Positions 1-13,600 of a DNA stretch of 64,000 bases are shown here, in pieces. Position 1 is the stretch's first letter, and each line of letters begins with the position of its first letter. The position numbers were made by a program, and so were the translations under genes. This DNA comes from Bugula neritina. Its lineage: Eukaryota; Bryozoa; Gymnolaemata; Cheilostomatida; Bugulidae. A model generated the notes under the pieces. The model did not search any database. It saw only the letters and a list, made by a program, of their open reading frames with translations, and was not told the DNA's origin. The DNA lies in contig OZ037766.1 in NCBI GenBank assembly GCA_964035545.1, forward strand, positions 18,193,581 to 18,257,580. Reading direction: 5' to 3'.

Positions 1-2660
1 ACACTGTAACATACAGAAATACACTGCAACATACTGCAGCATACTGCAACATGCTGCAACATACTGAAATACACTGTAACATATTGAAATACACTGCAAC
101 ACATTGAAATTTGCTGTAACATACTGAGATATACTGCAAGACACTGAAATATACTACAGCTCACTGAAGTATAGTGTAATTTACGGAAATGTACTGTAAC
201 ATACTGAAATTTATTGTAACATACTGAAATATACTGCAACATACTGAAATACACTGTAACATACTGACATATATTGCAAAATACTGCAACATACTGAAAT
301 ACACTGTAACATACTCAAATACATTGTATCATATTGCAATATGCTATAACTCACTGAAATATACTGCAACTTAGTGAAATATACTGTAACATACTGAAAT
401 ATACTGCAACATACTGAACTACACTGTAACATACAGAAGTACGCTGTAACATACAGAAATACACTGCAACATACTGCAACATACTGAAATACACTGTAAC
501 ATACTGAAACACACTGCAACATACTGAAATATACTGCAACATACTGGAATATACTGTAACCCACTGAAATATACTGCAACATACTGAAATATACTGCAAG
601 ATACTGAAACCTACTGTAATACACTGTAACATACTGAAATACACTGCAACATGCTGCAACATACTGAAATACACTGTAACATATTGAAATACATTGCAAC
701 ACATTGAAATAAGTTGCAAGATACCGAAATATACTGCAACATACTGAAAGACACTAAAACTCACTGAAGTATAGTGAAAAATCTAAAAATGCACTGTGGC
801 ATACTGAAATATACTGAAACACGCTGAAATATACTGGAACATACTGAAATAAACTGTAACATACTGAGATATACTGCAAGATACTGAAATATGCTACAAC
901 TCACTGAAGTATAGTGTAATTTACGGAAATGTACTGTAACATACTGAAATTTATTGTAACATACTGAATTACACTGCAACATACTGAAAAACACTGTAAC
1001 ATACTGAAAGACACTAAAACTCACTGAAGTATAGTGTAATATCTGCAAATGCACTGTAATATATTGAAATTTACTGTAACACAGTGAAATATACTGTAAC
1101 ATACTGAAATATACTGTAACATACTGAGATATACTGCAAGATACTGAAATATACTACAACTCACTGAAGTATAGTGTAATTTACGAAAATGTACTGTAAC
1201 ATACTGGAATTTATTGTAACATACTGAATTATACTGCAACATACTGGAATACACTGTAACATACTGAAACATATTGCAAAATACTGCAACATACTGAAAT
1301 ACACTGTAACATACTGAAAGACGCCGTATCATACTGAAATATACTATAACCCACTGAAATATACTGCAACATACTGAAAAATACTGTAACATACTGAAAT
1401 ATACTGCAACATACTGAAATACACTGTAACATACAGAAATACACTGCAACATACTGCAGCATACTGCAACATACTGCAACATGCTGAAATACACTGTAAC
1501 ATATTGAAATACACTGCAACACATTGAAATATGCTGCAACATACCGAAATATATGGTAACCTACTGAAATATGTTGCAAACTACTGAAATATACTGCAAC
1601 ATACTGCAACATAATGATATATACTGTAACACACTGAACTATACTGCAAAATACTGCAAAATACTGTAACATACTGAAACATACTGCAACATCCTGAAAT
1701 ATACTGCAACATGCTGAATTATACTGCAAGACACTGAAACCTACTGAAATACATTGTAACATACTGAAAGACACTAAAACTCACTGAAGTATAGTGTAAT
1801 ATCTGGAAATGCACTGTGACATACTGAAATATAATGAAACACGCTGAAATATACTGCAACATACTGAAATATACTGTAACATACTGAAATATATTGCAAA
1901 ATACTGCAACATACTTAAATACACTGTAACATACTGAAAGACACTAAAACTCACTGAAGTATAGTGTAATATTTGGAAATGCACTGTGACATACTGAAAT
2001 ATACTGAAACACGCTGAAATATACTTCAACATACTGAAATATACCTAAAAATATTGAAACATTCTGAAATACACTGTAACATGCTGAAATACACTGTATC
2101 ATACTGAAGTATACTGTAACGCACTGAAATATACTGCAACATACTGAATTATACTGAAACATACTGCAATATCCTGAAATATACTGCAAAATGCTGAAAT
2201 ATACTGCAAGACACTGAAACCTACTGAAATACACTGTAACATACTGAAATACACTGCAACATACTGAAATACACTGTAACATACAGACATACACTGCAAC
2301 ATACTGCAGCATACTGCAACATGCTGCAACATACTGAAATACACTGTAACATATTGAAATACACTGCAACACATTGAAATATGCTGTAACATACTGAGAT
2401 ATACTGCAAGACACTGAAATATACTACAGCTCACTGAAGTATAGTGTAATTTACGGAAATGTACTGTAACATACTGAAATTTATTGTAACATACTGAAAT
2501 ATACTGCAACATACTGAAATACACTGTAACATACTGAAATATATTGCAAAATACTGCAACATACTGAAATACACTGTAACATACTCAAATACATTGTATC
2601 ATACTGGAATATGCTATAACCCACTGAAATATACTGCAACTTACTGAAATATACTGTAAC
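1..2660. repeat. 3.64-kb HOR family, copy 1 (left-truncated by window)
   Basis: Matches 3631-6300 block for block. The offset is 3630 bp up to about 540 and 3640 bp afterwards, because copy 2 has one extra monomer (atactggaac at 4171). Similarity stops at 2660/6300, where copy 1 reads atacaggaat and copy 2 reads atactgaaat atactgcaac. Differences inside the pair are scattered substitutions, such as atattgcaat at 331 against atactgcaat at 3961. Confidence 0.9.
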
Positions 2661-3630
2661 ATACAGGAATATACTGTAACATACTGAGATATACTGCAAG
2701 ATACTGAAATATACTACAACTCACTGAAGTATAGTGTAATTTACGGAAATGTTTTGGAACATACTGAAATTTATTGTAACATACTGAATTATACTGCAAC
2801 ATACTGAAATACACTGTAACATACTGAAAAACACTAAAACTCACTGAAGTATAGTGTAATATCTGCAAATGCACTGTAACATATTGAAATTTACTGTAAC
2901 ACAGTGAAATATACTGTAACATACTGAAATATACTGTAACATACTGATATATACTGCAAGATACTGAAATATACTACAACTCTCTGAAGTATAGTGTAAT
3001 TTACGAAAATGTACTGTAACATACTGAAATTTATTGTAACATACTGAGTTATACTGCAACATACTGAAATACACTGTAACATACTGAAACATATTGCAAA
3101 GTACTGCAACATACTGAAATACACTGTAACATACTGAAAGACGCTGTATCATAATGAAATATACTATAACCCACTGAAATATACTGCAACATACTGAAAT
3201 ATACTGTAACAAACTGAAATATAGTGCAACATACTGAAATACACTGTAACATACAGAAATACACTGCAACATACTGCAGCAGACTGCAACATACTGCAAC
3301 ATACTGAAATACACTGTAACATATTGAAATACACTGCAACACATTGAAATATGCTTCAACATACCGAAATATATGGTAACCTACTGAAATATGTTGCAAA
3401 CTACTGAAATATACTGCAATATACTGCAACTTAATGAAATATACTGTAACATACTGAAATACACTGCAACATACTGCAGCAGACTGCAACATACTGCAAC
3501 ATACTGAAATACACTGTAACATACTGAAATACGCTGTATCATACTGAAATATACTATAACCCACTGAAATATACTGCAACATACTGAAATATACTGTAAC
3601 ATACTGAAATATACTGCAACATACTGAAAT
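2661..3630. repeat. Intervening satellite block, related to 28.4-29.0 kb
   Basis: Separates the two 3.64-kb copies. From about 2841 it matches 28411 onward at an offset of 25570 bp. The match includes the rare marker variant tctctgaagt (2981 and 28551), so the two blocks are related by descent rather than by sharing the general consensus. Confidence 0.75.
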
Positions 3631-6300
3631 ACACTGTAACATACAGAAATACACTGCAACATACTGCAGCATACTGCAACATGCTGCAACATACTGAAAT
3701 ACACTGTAACATATTGAAATACACTGCAACACATTGAAATTTGCTGTAACATACTGAGATATACTGCAAGACACTGAAATATACTACATCTCACTGAAGT
3801 ATAGTGTAATTTACGGAAATGTACTGTAACATACTGAAATTTATTGTAACATACTGAAATATACTGCAACATACTGAAATACACTGTAACATACTGAAAT
3901 ATATTGCAAAATACTGCAACATACTGAAATACACTGTAACATACTCAAATACATTGTATCATACTGCAATATGCTATAACCCATTGAAATATACTGCAAA
4001 TTAGTGAAATATACCGTAACATACTGAAATATACTGCAACATACTGAAATACACTGTAACATACAGAAGTACGCTGTAACATACAGAAATACACTGCAAC
4101 ATACTGCAACATACTGAAATACACTGTAACATACTGAAACACACTGCAACATACTGAAATATACTGCAACATACTGGAACATACTGGAATATACTGTAAA
4201 CCACTGAAATATACTGCAACATACTGAAATATACTGCAAGATACTGAAACCTACTGAAATACACTGTAACAGACTGAAATACATTGCAACATGCTGCAAC
4301 ATACTGAAATACACTGTAACATATTGAAATACATTGCAACACATTGAAATAAGTTGCAAGATACCGAAATATACTGCAACATACTGAAAGACACTAAAAC
4401 TCACTGAAGTATAGTGAAAAATCTAAAAATGCACTGTGGCATACTGAAATATACTGAAACACGCTGAAATATACTGGAACATACTGAAATAAACTGTAAC
4501 ATACTGAGATATACTGCAAGATACTGAAATATGCTACAACTCACTGAAGTATAGTGTAATTGACGGAAATGTACTGTAACATACTGAAATTTATTGTAAC
4601 ATACTGAATTATACTGCAACATACTAAAAAACACTGTAACATACTGAAAGACACTAAAACTCACTGAAGTATAGTGTAATATCTGCAAATGCACTGTAAT
4701 ATATTGAAATTTACTGTAACACAGTGAAATATACTGTAACATACTGAAATATACTGTAACATACTGAGATATACTGCAAGATACTGAAATATACTACAAC
4801 TCACTGAAGTATAGTGTAATTTACGAAAATGTACTGTAACATACTGAAATTTATTGTAACATACTGAATTATACTGCAACATACTGGAATACACTGTAAC
4901 ATACTGAAACATATTGCAAAATACTGCAACATACTGAAATACACTGTAACATACTGAAAGACGCCGTATCATACTGAAATATACTATAACCCACTGAAAT
5001 ATACTGCAACATACTGAAAAATACTGTAACATACTGAAATATACTGCAACATACTGAAATACACTGTAACATACAGAAATACACTGCAACATACTGCAGC
5101 ATACTGCAACATACTGCAACATGCTGAAATACACTGTAACATATTGAAATACACTGCAACACATTGAAATATGCTGCAACATACCGAAATATATGGTAAC
5201 CTACTGAAATATGTTGCAAACTACTGAAATATACTGCAACATACTGCAACATAATGATATATACTGTAACACACTGAACTATACTGCAAAATACTGCAAA
5301 ATACTGTAACATACTGAAACATACTGCAACATCCTGAAATATACTGCAACATGCTGAATTATACTGCAAGACACTGAAACCTACTGAAATACATTGTAAC
5401 ATACTGAAAGACACTAAAACTCACTGAAGTATAGTGTAATATCTGGAAATGCACTGTGACATACTGAAATATAATGAAACACGCTGAAATATACTGCAAC
5501 ATACTGAAATATACTGTAACATACTGAAATATATTGCAAAATACTGCAACATACTTAAATACACTGTAACATACTGAAAGACACTAAAACTCACTGAAGT
5601 ATAGTGTAATATTTGGAAATGCACTGTGACATACTGAAATATACTGAAACACGCTGAAATATACTTCAACACACTGAAATATACCTAAAAATATTGAAAC
5701 ATTCTGAAATACACTGTAACATGCTGAAATACACTGTATCATACTGAAGTATACTGTAACGCACTGAAATATACTGCAACATACTGAATTATACTGAAAC
5801 ATACTGCAATATCCTGAAATATACTGCAAAATGCTGAAATATACTGCAAGACACTGAAACCTACTGAAATACACTGTAACATACTGAAATACACTGCAAC
5901 ATACTGAAATACACTGTAACATACAGACATACACTGCAACATACTGCAGCATACTGCAACATGCTGCAACATACTGAAATACACTGTAACATATTGAAAT
6001 ACACTGCAACACATTGAAATATGCTGTAACATACTGAGATATACTGCAAGACACTGAAATATACTACAGCTCACTGAAGTATAGTGTAATTTACGGAAAT
6101 GTACTGTAACATACTGAAATTTATTGTAACATACTGAAATATACTGCAACATACTGAAATACACTGTAACATACTGAAATATATTGCAAAATACTGCAAC
6201 ATACTGAAATACACTGTAACATACTCAAATACATTGTATCATACTGGAATATGCTATAACCCACTGAAATATACTGCAACTTACTGAAATATACTGTAAC
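3631..6300. repeat. 3.64-kb HOR family, copy 2
   Basis: Second copy of 1-2660. Private substitutions include acactgaaat at 5671 where copy 1 has atactgaaat at 2031. The part from 3841 to about 4810 recurs at 12081-13050 (offset 8240), and the part around 4161-5152 recurs at about 52560-53551 (offset 48399). Confidence 0.9.
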
Positions 6301-7070
6301 ATACTGAAATATACTGCAACATACTGAAATACACTGTAACATACAGAAGTACGCTGTAACATACAGAAATACACTGCAACATACTGCAACATACTGAAAT
6401 ACACTGTAACATACTGAAACACACTGCAACATACTGAAATATACTGCAACATACTGGAACATACTGGAATATACTGTAACCCACTGAAATATACTGCAAC
6501 ATACTGAAATATACTGCAAGATACTGAAACCTACTGAAATACACTGTAACATACTGAAATACACTGCAACATGCTGCAACATACTGAAATACACTGTAAC
6601 ATATTGAAATACATTGCAACACATTGAAATAAGTTGCAAGATACCGAAATATGCTGCAACATACTGAAAGACACTAAAACTCACTGAAGTATAGTGAAAA
6701 ATTTAAAAATGCACTGTGGCATACTGAAATATACTGAAACACGCTGAAATATACTGGAACATACTGAAATAAACTGTGACATACTGAGATATACTGCAAG
6801 ATACTGAAATATACTACAACTCACTGAAGTATAGCGTAATTTGCAGAAATGTACTGTAACACACTGAAATTTATTGTATCATACTGAAATATACTGCAAC
6901 GTACTGAAATACACTGTAACATACTAAAATATATTGCAAAATACTGCAACATACTTAAATATACTGCCACATACTGAAAGACACTAAAACTCACTGAAGT
7001 ATAGTGTAATATCTGCAAATGCACTGTAACATACTGAAATTTACTGTAACACACTGAAATATACTGTAAC
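6301..7070. repeat. Mosaic satellite block between HORs
   Basis: Contains pieces found elsewhere. The stretch up to about 6700 matches 17841-18240 at an offset of 11540 bp. The stretch from about 6660 to 7070 matches about 14560-14970 at an offset of 7900 bp. Nothing other than satellite is seen here. Confidence 0.8.
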
Positions 7071-9170
7071 ATACTGAAATATACTGTAACATACTGAGAT
7101 ATACTGCGAGATTCTGAAATATGCTACAACTCACTGAAGTATAGTGTAATTTACGGAAATGTACTGTAACATACTGAAATTTATTGTAACATACTGAATT
7201 ATACTGCAACATACTGAAATACACAGTAACATACTGAGATATACTGCAAGATACTGAAATATACTACAACTCACTGAAGTATAGTGTAATATCTGCAAAT
7301 GCACTGTAACATACTGAAATTTACTGTAACACACTGAAATATACTGTAACATACAGAAATATACTGTAACATACTGAGATATACTGCAAGATACTGAAAT
7401 ATACTACAACTCACTGAAGTATAGTGTAATTTACGGAAATGTACTGTAACATACTGAAATTTATTGTAACATACTGAATTATACTGCAACATACTGAAAT
7501 ACACTGCAACATACTGAAATACACTGTAACATACTGAAAGACACTAAAACTCACTGAAGTATAGTGTAATATCTGCAAATGCACTGTAACATATTGAAAT
7601 TTACTGTAACACAGTGAAATATACTGTAACATACTGAGATATACTGCAAGATACTGAAATATACTACAACTCACTGAAGTATAGTGTAATTTACGAAAAT
7701 GTACTGTAACATACTGAAATTTATTGTAACATACTGAGTTATACTGCAACATACTGAAATACACTGTAACATACTGAAACATATTGCAAAGTACTGCAAC
7801 ATACTGAAATACACTGTAACATACTGAAAGACGCTGTATCATAATGAAATATACTATAACCCACTGAAATATACTGCAACATACTGAAATATACTGTAAC
7901 AAACTGAAATATACTGCAACATACTGAAATACACTGTAACATACAGAAATACACTGCAACATACTGCAGCAAACCTCAACATACTGCAACATACTGAAAT
8001 ACACTGTAACATTATGAAATACACTGCAACACATTGAAATATGCTTCAACATACCGAAATATATGGTAACCTACTGAAATATGTTGCAAACTACTGAAAT
8101 ATACTGCAACATACTGCAACTTAATGAAATATACTGTAACACACTGAAATATACTGCACAATACTGCAAAATACTGTAACATACTGCAACATCCTGAAAT
8201 ATACTGCAACACGCTAAAATATACTGCAAGACACTGAAACCTACTGAAATACACTGTAACATACTGAAATACACTGCAACATACTGCAACATACTGAAAT
8301 ACATTGTGACATATTGAAATGCATTGCAACACATTGAAATATGTTGCAAGATACTGAAATATAATGCAACATACTGAACGACACTAAAACTCACTGAAGT
8401 ATAGTGTAATACCTGAAAATGCACTGTGATATACTGAAATACACTGTAACACATTGAAATATACTGCAAAATACTGAAACATACAGAAATATATTGCAAA
8501 ATACTGCAACATACTGAAATACGGTTTAACATACTGAAATACACTGTAACATACTGATATGCACTGCAACATACTGAAATACACGGCAAAATACTGGAAC
8601 ATACTGGAATATACTGTAACCCACTGAAATATACTGCAACATACTGAAATATACTGCAAGATACTGAAACCTACTGAAATACACTGTAACATACTGAAAT
8701 ACACTGCAACATGCTGCAACATACTGAAATACACTGTAACATATTGAAATACATTGCAACACATTGAAATAAGTTGCAAGATACCGAAATATGCTGCAAC
8801 ATACTGAAAGACACTAAAACTCACTGAAGTATACTGAAAAATTTAAAAATGCACTGTGGCATACTGAAATATACTGAAACACGCTGAAATATACTGGAAC
8901 ATACTGAAATAAACTGTGACATACTGAGATATACTGCAAGATACTGAAATATACTACAACTCACTGAAGTATAGCGTAATTTGCAGAAATGTACTGTAAC
9001 ACACTGAAATTTATTGTATCATACTGAAATATACTGCAACGTACTGAAATACACTGTAACATACTAAAATATATTGCAAAATACTGCAACATACTTAAAT
9101 ATACTGCAACATACTGAAAGACACTAAAACTCACTGAAGTATAGTGTAATATCTGCAAATGCACTGTAAC
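7071..9170. repeat. 2100-bp tandem HOR, copy 1
   Basis: Head-to-tail with 9171-11270. The offset is exactly 2100 bp to about 8680, then 2080 bp because copy 2 lacks two monomers near 10780. Shared rare features include the monomers aaacctcaac (7971, 10071) and acggtttaac (8521, 10621). The left boundary is set by atactgtaac at 7061 against gcactgtaac at 9161. Confidence 0.92.
7121..7700. repeat. Marker cassettes defining 120-140-bp sub-blocks (clear example)
   Basis: The 20-mer TCACTGAAGTATAGTGTAAT starts at 7131, 7271, 7411, 7551 and 7671, giving spacings of 140, 140, 140 and 120 bp. Its right neighbour alternates between ttacggaaat/ttacgaaaat (7131, 7411, 7671) and atctgcaaat (7271, 7551), giving a 280-bp two-block period. 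The cassette recurs across the whole array at intervals of 120 to several hundred bases. The core CACT-GAAGTAT-AGTG has 4-bp inverted arms. The cassette also supplies most minus-strand stop codons (CTA, TCA on the + strand). Confidence 0.85.
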
Positions 9171-11270
9171 ATACTGAAATTTACTGTAACATACTGAGAT
9201 ATACTGCGAGATTCTGAAATATGCTACAACTCACTGAAGTATAGTGTAATTTACGGAAATGTACTGTAACATACTGAAATTTATTGTAACATACTGAATT
9301 ATACTGCAACATACTGAAATACACAGTAACATACTGAGATATACTGCAAGATACTGAAATATACTACAACTCACTGAAGTATAGTGTAATATCTGCAAAT
9401 GCACTGTAACATACTGAAATTTACTGTAACACACTGAAATATACTGTAACATACAGAAATATACTGTAACATACTGAGATATACTGCAAGATACTGAAAT
9501 ATACTACAACTCACTGAAGTATAGTGTAATTTACGGAAATGTACTGTAACATACTGAAATTTATTGTAACATACTGAATTATACTGCAACATACTGAAAT
9601 ACACTGCAACATACTGAAATACACTGTAACATACTGAAAGACACTAAAACTCACTGAAGTATAGTGTAATATCTGCAAATGCACTGTAACATATTGAAAT
9701 TTACTGTAACACAGTGAAATATACTGTAACATACTGAGATATACTGCAAGATACTGAAATATACTACAACTCACTGAAGTATAGTGTAATTTACGAAAAT
9801 GTACTGTAACATACTGAAATTTATTGTAACATACTGAGTTATACTGCAACATACTGAAATACACTGTAACATACTGAAACATATTGCAAAGTACTGCAAC
9901 ATACTGAAATACACTGTAACATACTGAAAGACGCTGTATCATAATGAAATATACTATAACCCACTGAAATATACTGCAACATACTGAAATATACTGTAAC
10001 AAACTGAAATATACTGCAACATACTGAAATACACTGTAACATACAGAAATACACTGCAACATACTGCAGCAAACCTCAACATACTGCAACATACTGAAAT
10101 ACACTGTAACATTATGAAATACACTGCAACACATTGAAATATGCTTCAACATACCGAAATATATGGTAACCTACTGAAATATGTTGCAAACTACTGAAAT
10201 ATACTGCAACATACTGCAACTTAATGAAATATACTGTAACACACTGAAATATACTGCACAATACTGCAAAATACTGTAACATACTGCAACATCCTGAAAT
10301 ATACTGCAACATGCTAAAATATACTGCAAGACACTGAAACCTACTGAAATACACTGTAACATACTGAAATACACTGCAACATACTGCAACATACTGAAAT
10401 ACATTGTGACATATTGAAATGCATTGCAACACATTGAAATATGTTGCAAGATACTGAAATATAATGCAACATACTGAACGACACTAAAACTCACTGAAGT
10501 ATAGTGTAATACCTGAAAATGCACTGTGATATACTGAAATACACTGTAACACATTGAAATATACTGCAAAATACTGAAACATACTGAAATATATTGCAAA
10601 ATACTGCAACATACTGAAATACGGTTTAACATACTGAAATACACTGTAACATACTGATATGCACTGCAACATACTGAAATACACGGCAAAATACTGGAAC
10701 ATACTGGAATATACTGTAACCCACTGAAATATACTACAACATACTGAAATATACTGCAAGATACTGAAACCTACTGAAATACACTGCAACATGCTGCAAC
10801 ATACTGAAATACACTGTAACATATTGAAATACATTGCAACACATTGAAATAAGTTGCAAGATACCGAAGTATACTGCAACATACTGAAAGACACTAAAAC
10901 TCACTGAAGTATAGTGAAAAATGTAAAAATGCACTGTGGCATACTGAAATATACTGAAACACGCTGAAATATACTGGAACATACTGAAATAAACTGTAAC
11001 ATACTGAGATATACTGCAAGATACTGAAATATACTACAACTCACTGAAGTATAGCGTAATTTGCAGAAATGTACTGTAACACACTGAAATTTATTGTATC
11101 ATACTGAAATATACTGCAACGTACTGAAATACACTGTAACATACTAAAATATACTGCAAAAAACTGCAACATACTTAAATATACTGCAACATACTAAAAG
11201 ACACTAAAACTCACTGAAGTATAGTGTAATATCTGCAAATGCACTGTAACATACTGAAATTTACTGTAAC
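9171..11270. repeat. 2100-bp tandem HOR, copy 2
   Basis: Second copy of 7071-9170. Differences seen include atactgaaat at 10581 against atacagaaat at 8481, acgctaaaat at 8211 against atgctaaaat at 10311, and the 20-bp deletion near 10780. Similarity ends at 11270/9190, where copy 1 continues atactgagat and copy 2 continues acactgaaat. Confidence 0.92.
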
Positions 11271-13600
11271 ACACTGAAATATACTGTAACATACTGAAAT
11301 ATACTGTAACATACTGAGATATACTGCGAGATACTGAAATATGCTACAACTCACTGAAGTATAGTGTAATTTACGGAAATGTACTGTAACATACTGAAAT
11401 TTATTGTAACATACTGAATTATACTGCAACATACTGAAATACACTGTAACATACTGAAAGACACTAAAACTCACTGAAGTATAGTGTAATATCTGCAAAT
11501 GCACTGTAACATATTGAAATTTTGTGTAACACAGTGAAATATACTGTAACATACTGAAATATACTGTAACATACTAAGATATACTGCAAGATAATGAAAT
11601 ATACTACAACTCACTGAAGTATAGTGTAATTTACGGAAATGTACTGTAACATACTGAAATTTATTGTAACATACTGAATTATACTGCAACATACTGAAAT
11701 ATACTGTAACGTACTGAAATATGTTGCAAAATACTGCAACATACTGAAATACACTGTAACATACTGAAATACGCTGTATCATACTGAAATATACTATAAC
11801 CCACTGAAATATACTGCAACATACTGAAATATACTGTAACATACTGAAATATACTGCAACATACTGAAATACACTGTAACATACAGAAATACACTGCAAC
11901 ATACTGCAGCATACTGCAACATGCTGCAACATACTGAAATACACTGTAACATATTGAAATACACTGCAACACATTGAAATTTGCTGTAACCTACTGAGAT
12001 ATACTACAAGACACTGAAATATACTACAGCTCACTGAAGTATAGTGTAATTTACGGAAATGTACTGTAACATATTGAAATTTATTGTAACATACTGAAAT
12101 ATACTGCAACATACTGAAATACACTGTAACATACTGAAATATATTGCAAAATACTGCAACATACTGAAATACACTGTATCATACTCAAATACATTGTATC
12201 ATATTGCAATATGCTATAACCCACTGAAATATACTGCAACTTAGTGAAATATACTGTAACATACTGAAATATACTGCAACATACTGAAATACACTGTAAC
12301 ATACAGAAGTACGCTGTAACATACAGAAATACACTGCAACATACTGCAACATACTGAAATACACTGTAACATACTGAAACACACTGCAACATACTGAAAT
12401 ATACTGCAACATACTGGAACATACTGGAATATACTGTAACCCACTGAAATATACTGCAACATACTGAAATATACTGCAACATACTGAAACCTACTGAAAT
12501 ACACTGTAACATACTGAAATACACTGCAACATGCTGCAACATACTGAAATACACTGTAACATATTGAAATACATTGCAACACATTGAAATAAGTTGCAAG
12601 ATACCGAAATATACTGCAACATACTGAAAGACACTAAAACTCACTGAAGTATAGTGAAAAATCTAAAAATGCACTGTGGCATACTGAAATATACTGAAAC
12701 ACGCTGAAATATACTGGAACATACTGAAATAAACTGTAACATACTGAGATATACTGCAAGATACTGAAATATGCTACAACTCACTGAAGTATAGTGTAAT
12801 TTACGGAAATGTACTGTAACATACTGAAATTTATTGTAACATACTGAATTATACTGCAACATACTGAAAAACACTGTAACATACTGAAAGACACTAAAAC
12901 TCACTGAAGTATAGTGTAATATCTGCAAATGCACTGTAATATATTGAAATTTACTGTAACACAGTGAAATATACTGTAACATACTGAAATATACTGTAAC
13001 ATACTGAGATATACTGCAAGATACTGAAATATACTACAACTCACTGAAGTATAGTGTAATTTACGAAAATGTACTGTAACATACTGAAATTTATTGTAAC
13101 ATACTGAATTATACTGCAACATACTGGAATACACTAAAACATACTGAAACATATTGCAAAATACTGCAACATACTGAAATACGCTGTAACATACAGAAAT
13201 ACACTGCAACATACTGCAGCATACTGCAACATACTGCAACACGCTGAAATACACTGTAACATACTGAAATATATTGCAAAATACTGCAACTTACTGAAAT
13301 ACACTGTAACATGCTGAAAGACACTAAAACTCACTGAAGTATAGTGTAATATCTGGAAATGCACTGTGACATACTGAAATATACTGAAACACGCTGAAAT
13401 ATACTGCAACATACTGAAATATACTGTAACATACCGAAATTTATTGTAACATACCGAATTATACTGCAACATACTGAAATATACTGTAACATACTGAAAT
13501 ATTATGCAAAATACTGCAACATACTTAAATACACTGTAACATACTGAAAGACACTAAAACTCACTGAAGTATAGTGTAATATCTGGAAATGCACTGTGAC
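11271..13600. repeat. Mosaic satellite block related to 3.0-5.0 kb
   Basis: The stretch 12081-13050 corresponds to 3841-4810 at an offset of 8240 bp, including the A-rich variant cassette tagtgaaaaatctaaaaatg. Around 13110-13340 the order of blocks changes relative to the 4.9-5.5 kb copy, with several hundred bases missing. No non-satellite sequence is present. Confidence 0.8.

Noticed and set aside
7001-7025. Octamer-like transcription factor site in atctgcaaatgcactg
   Set aside because: It matches only seven of eight bases of the octamer ATGCAAAT and recurs as part of a repeated cassette; no promoter context is visible.
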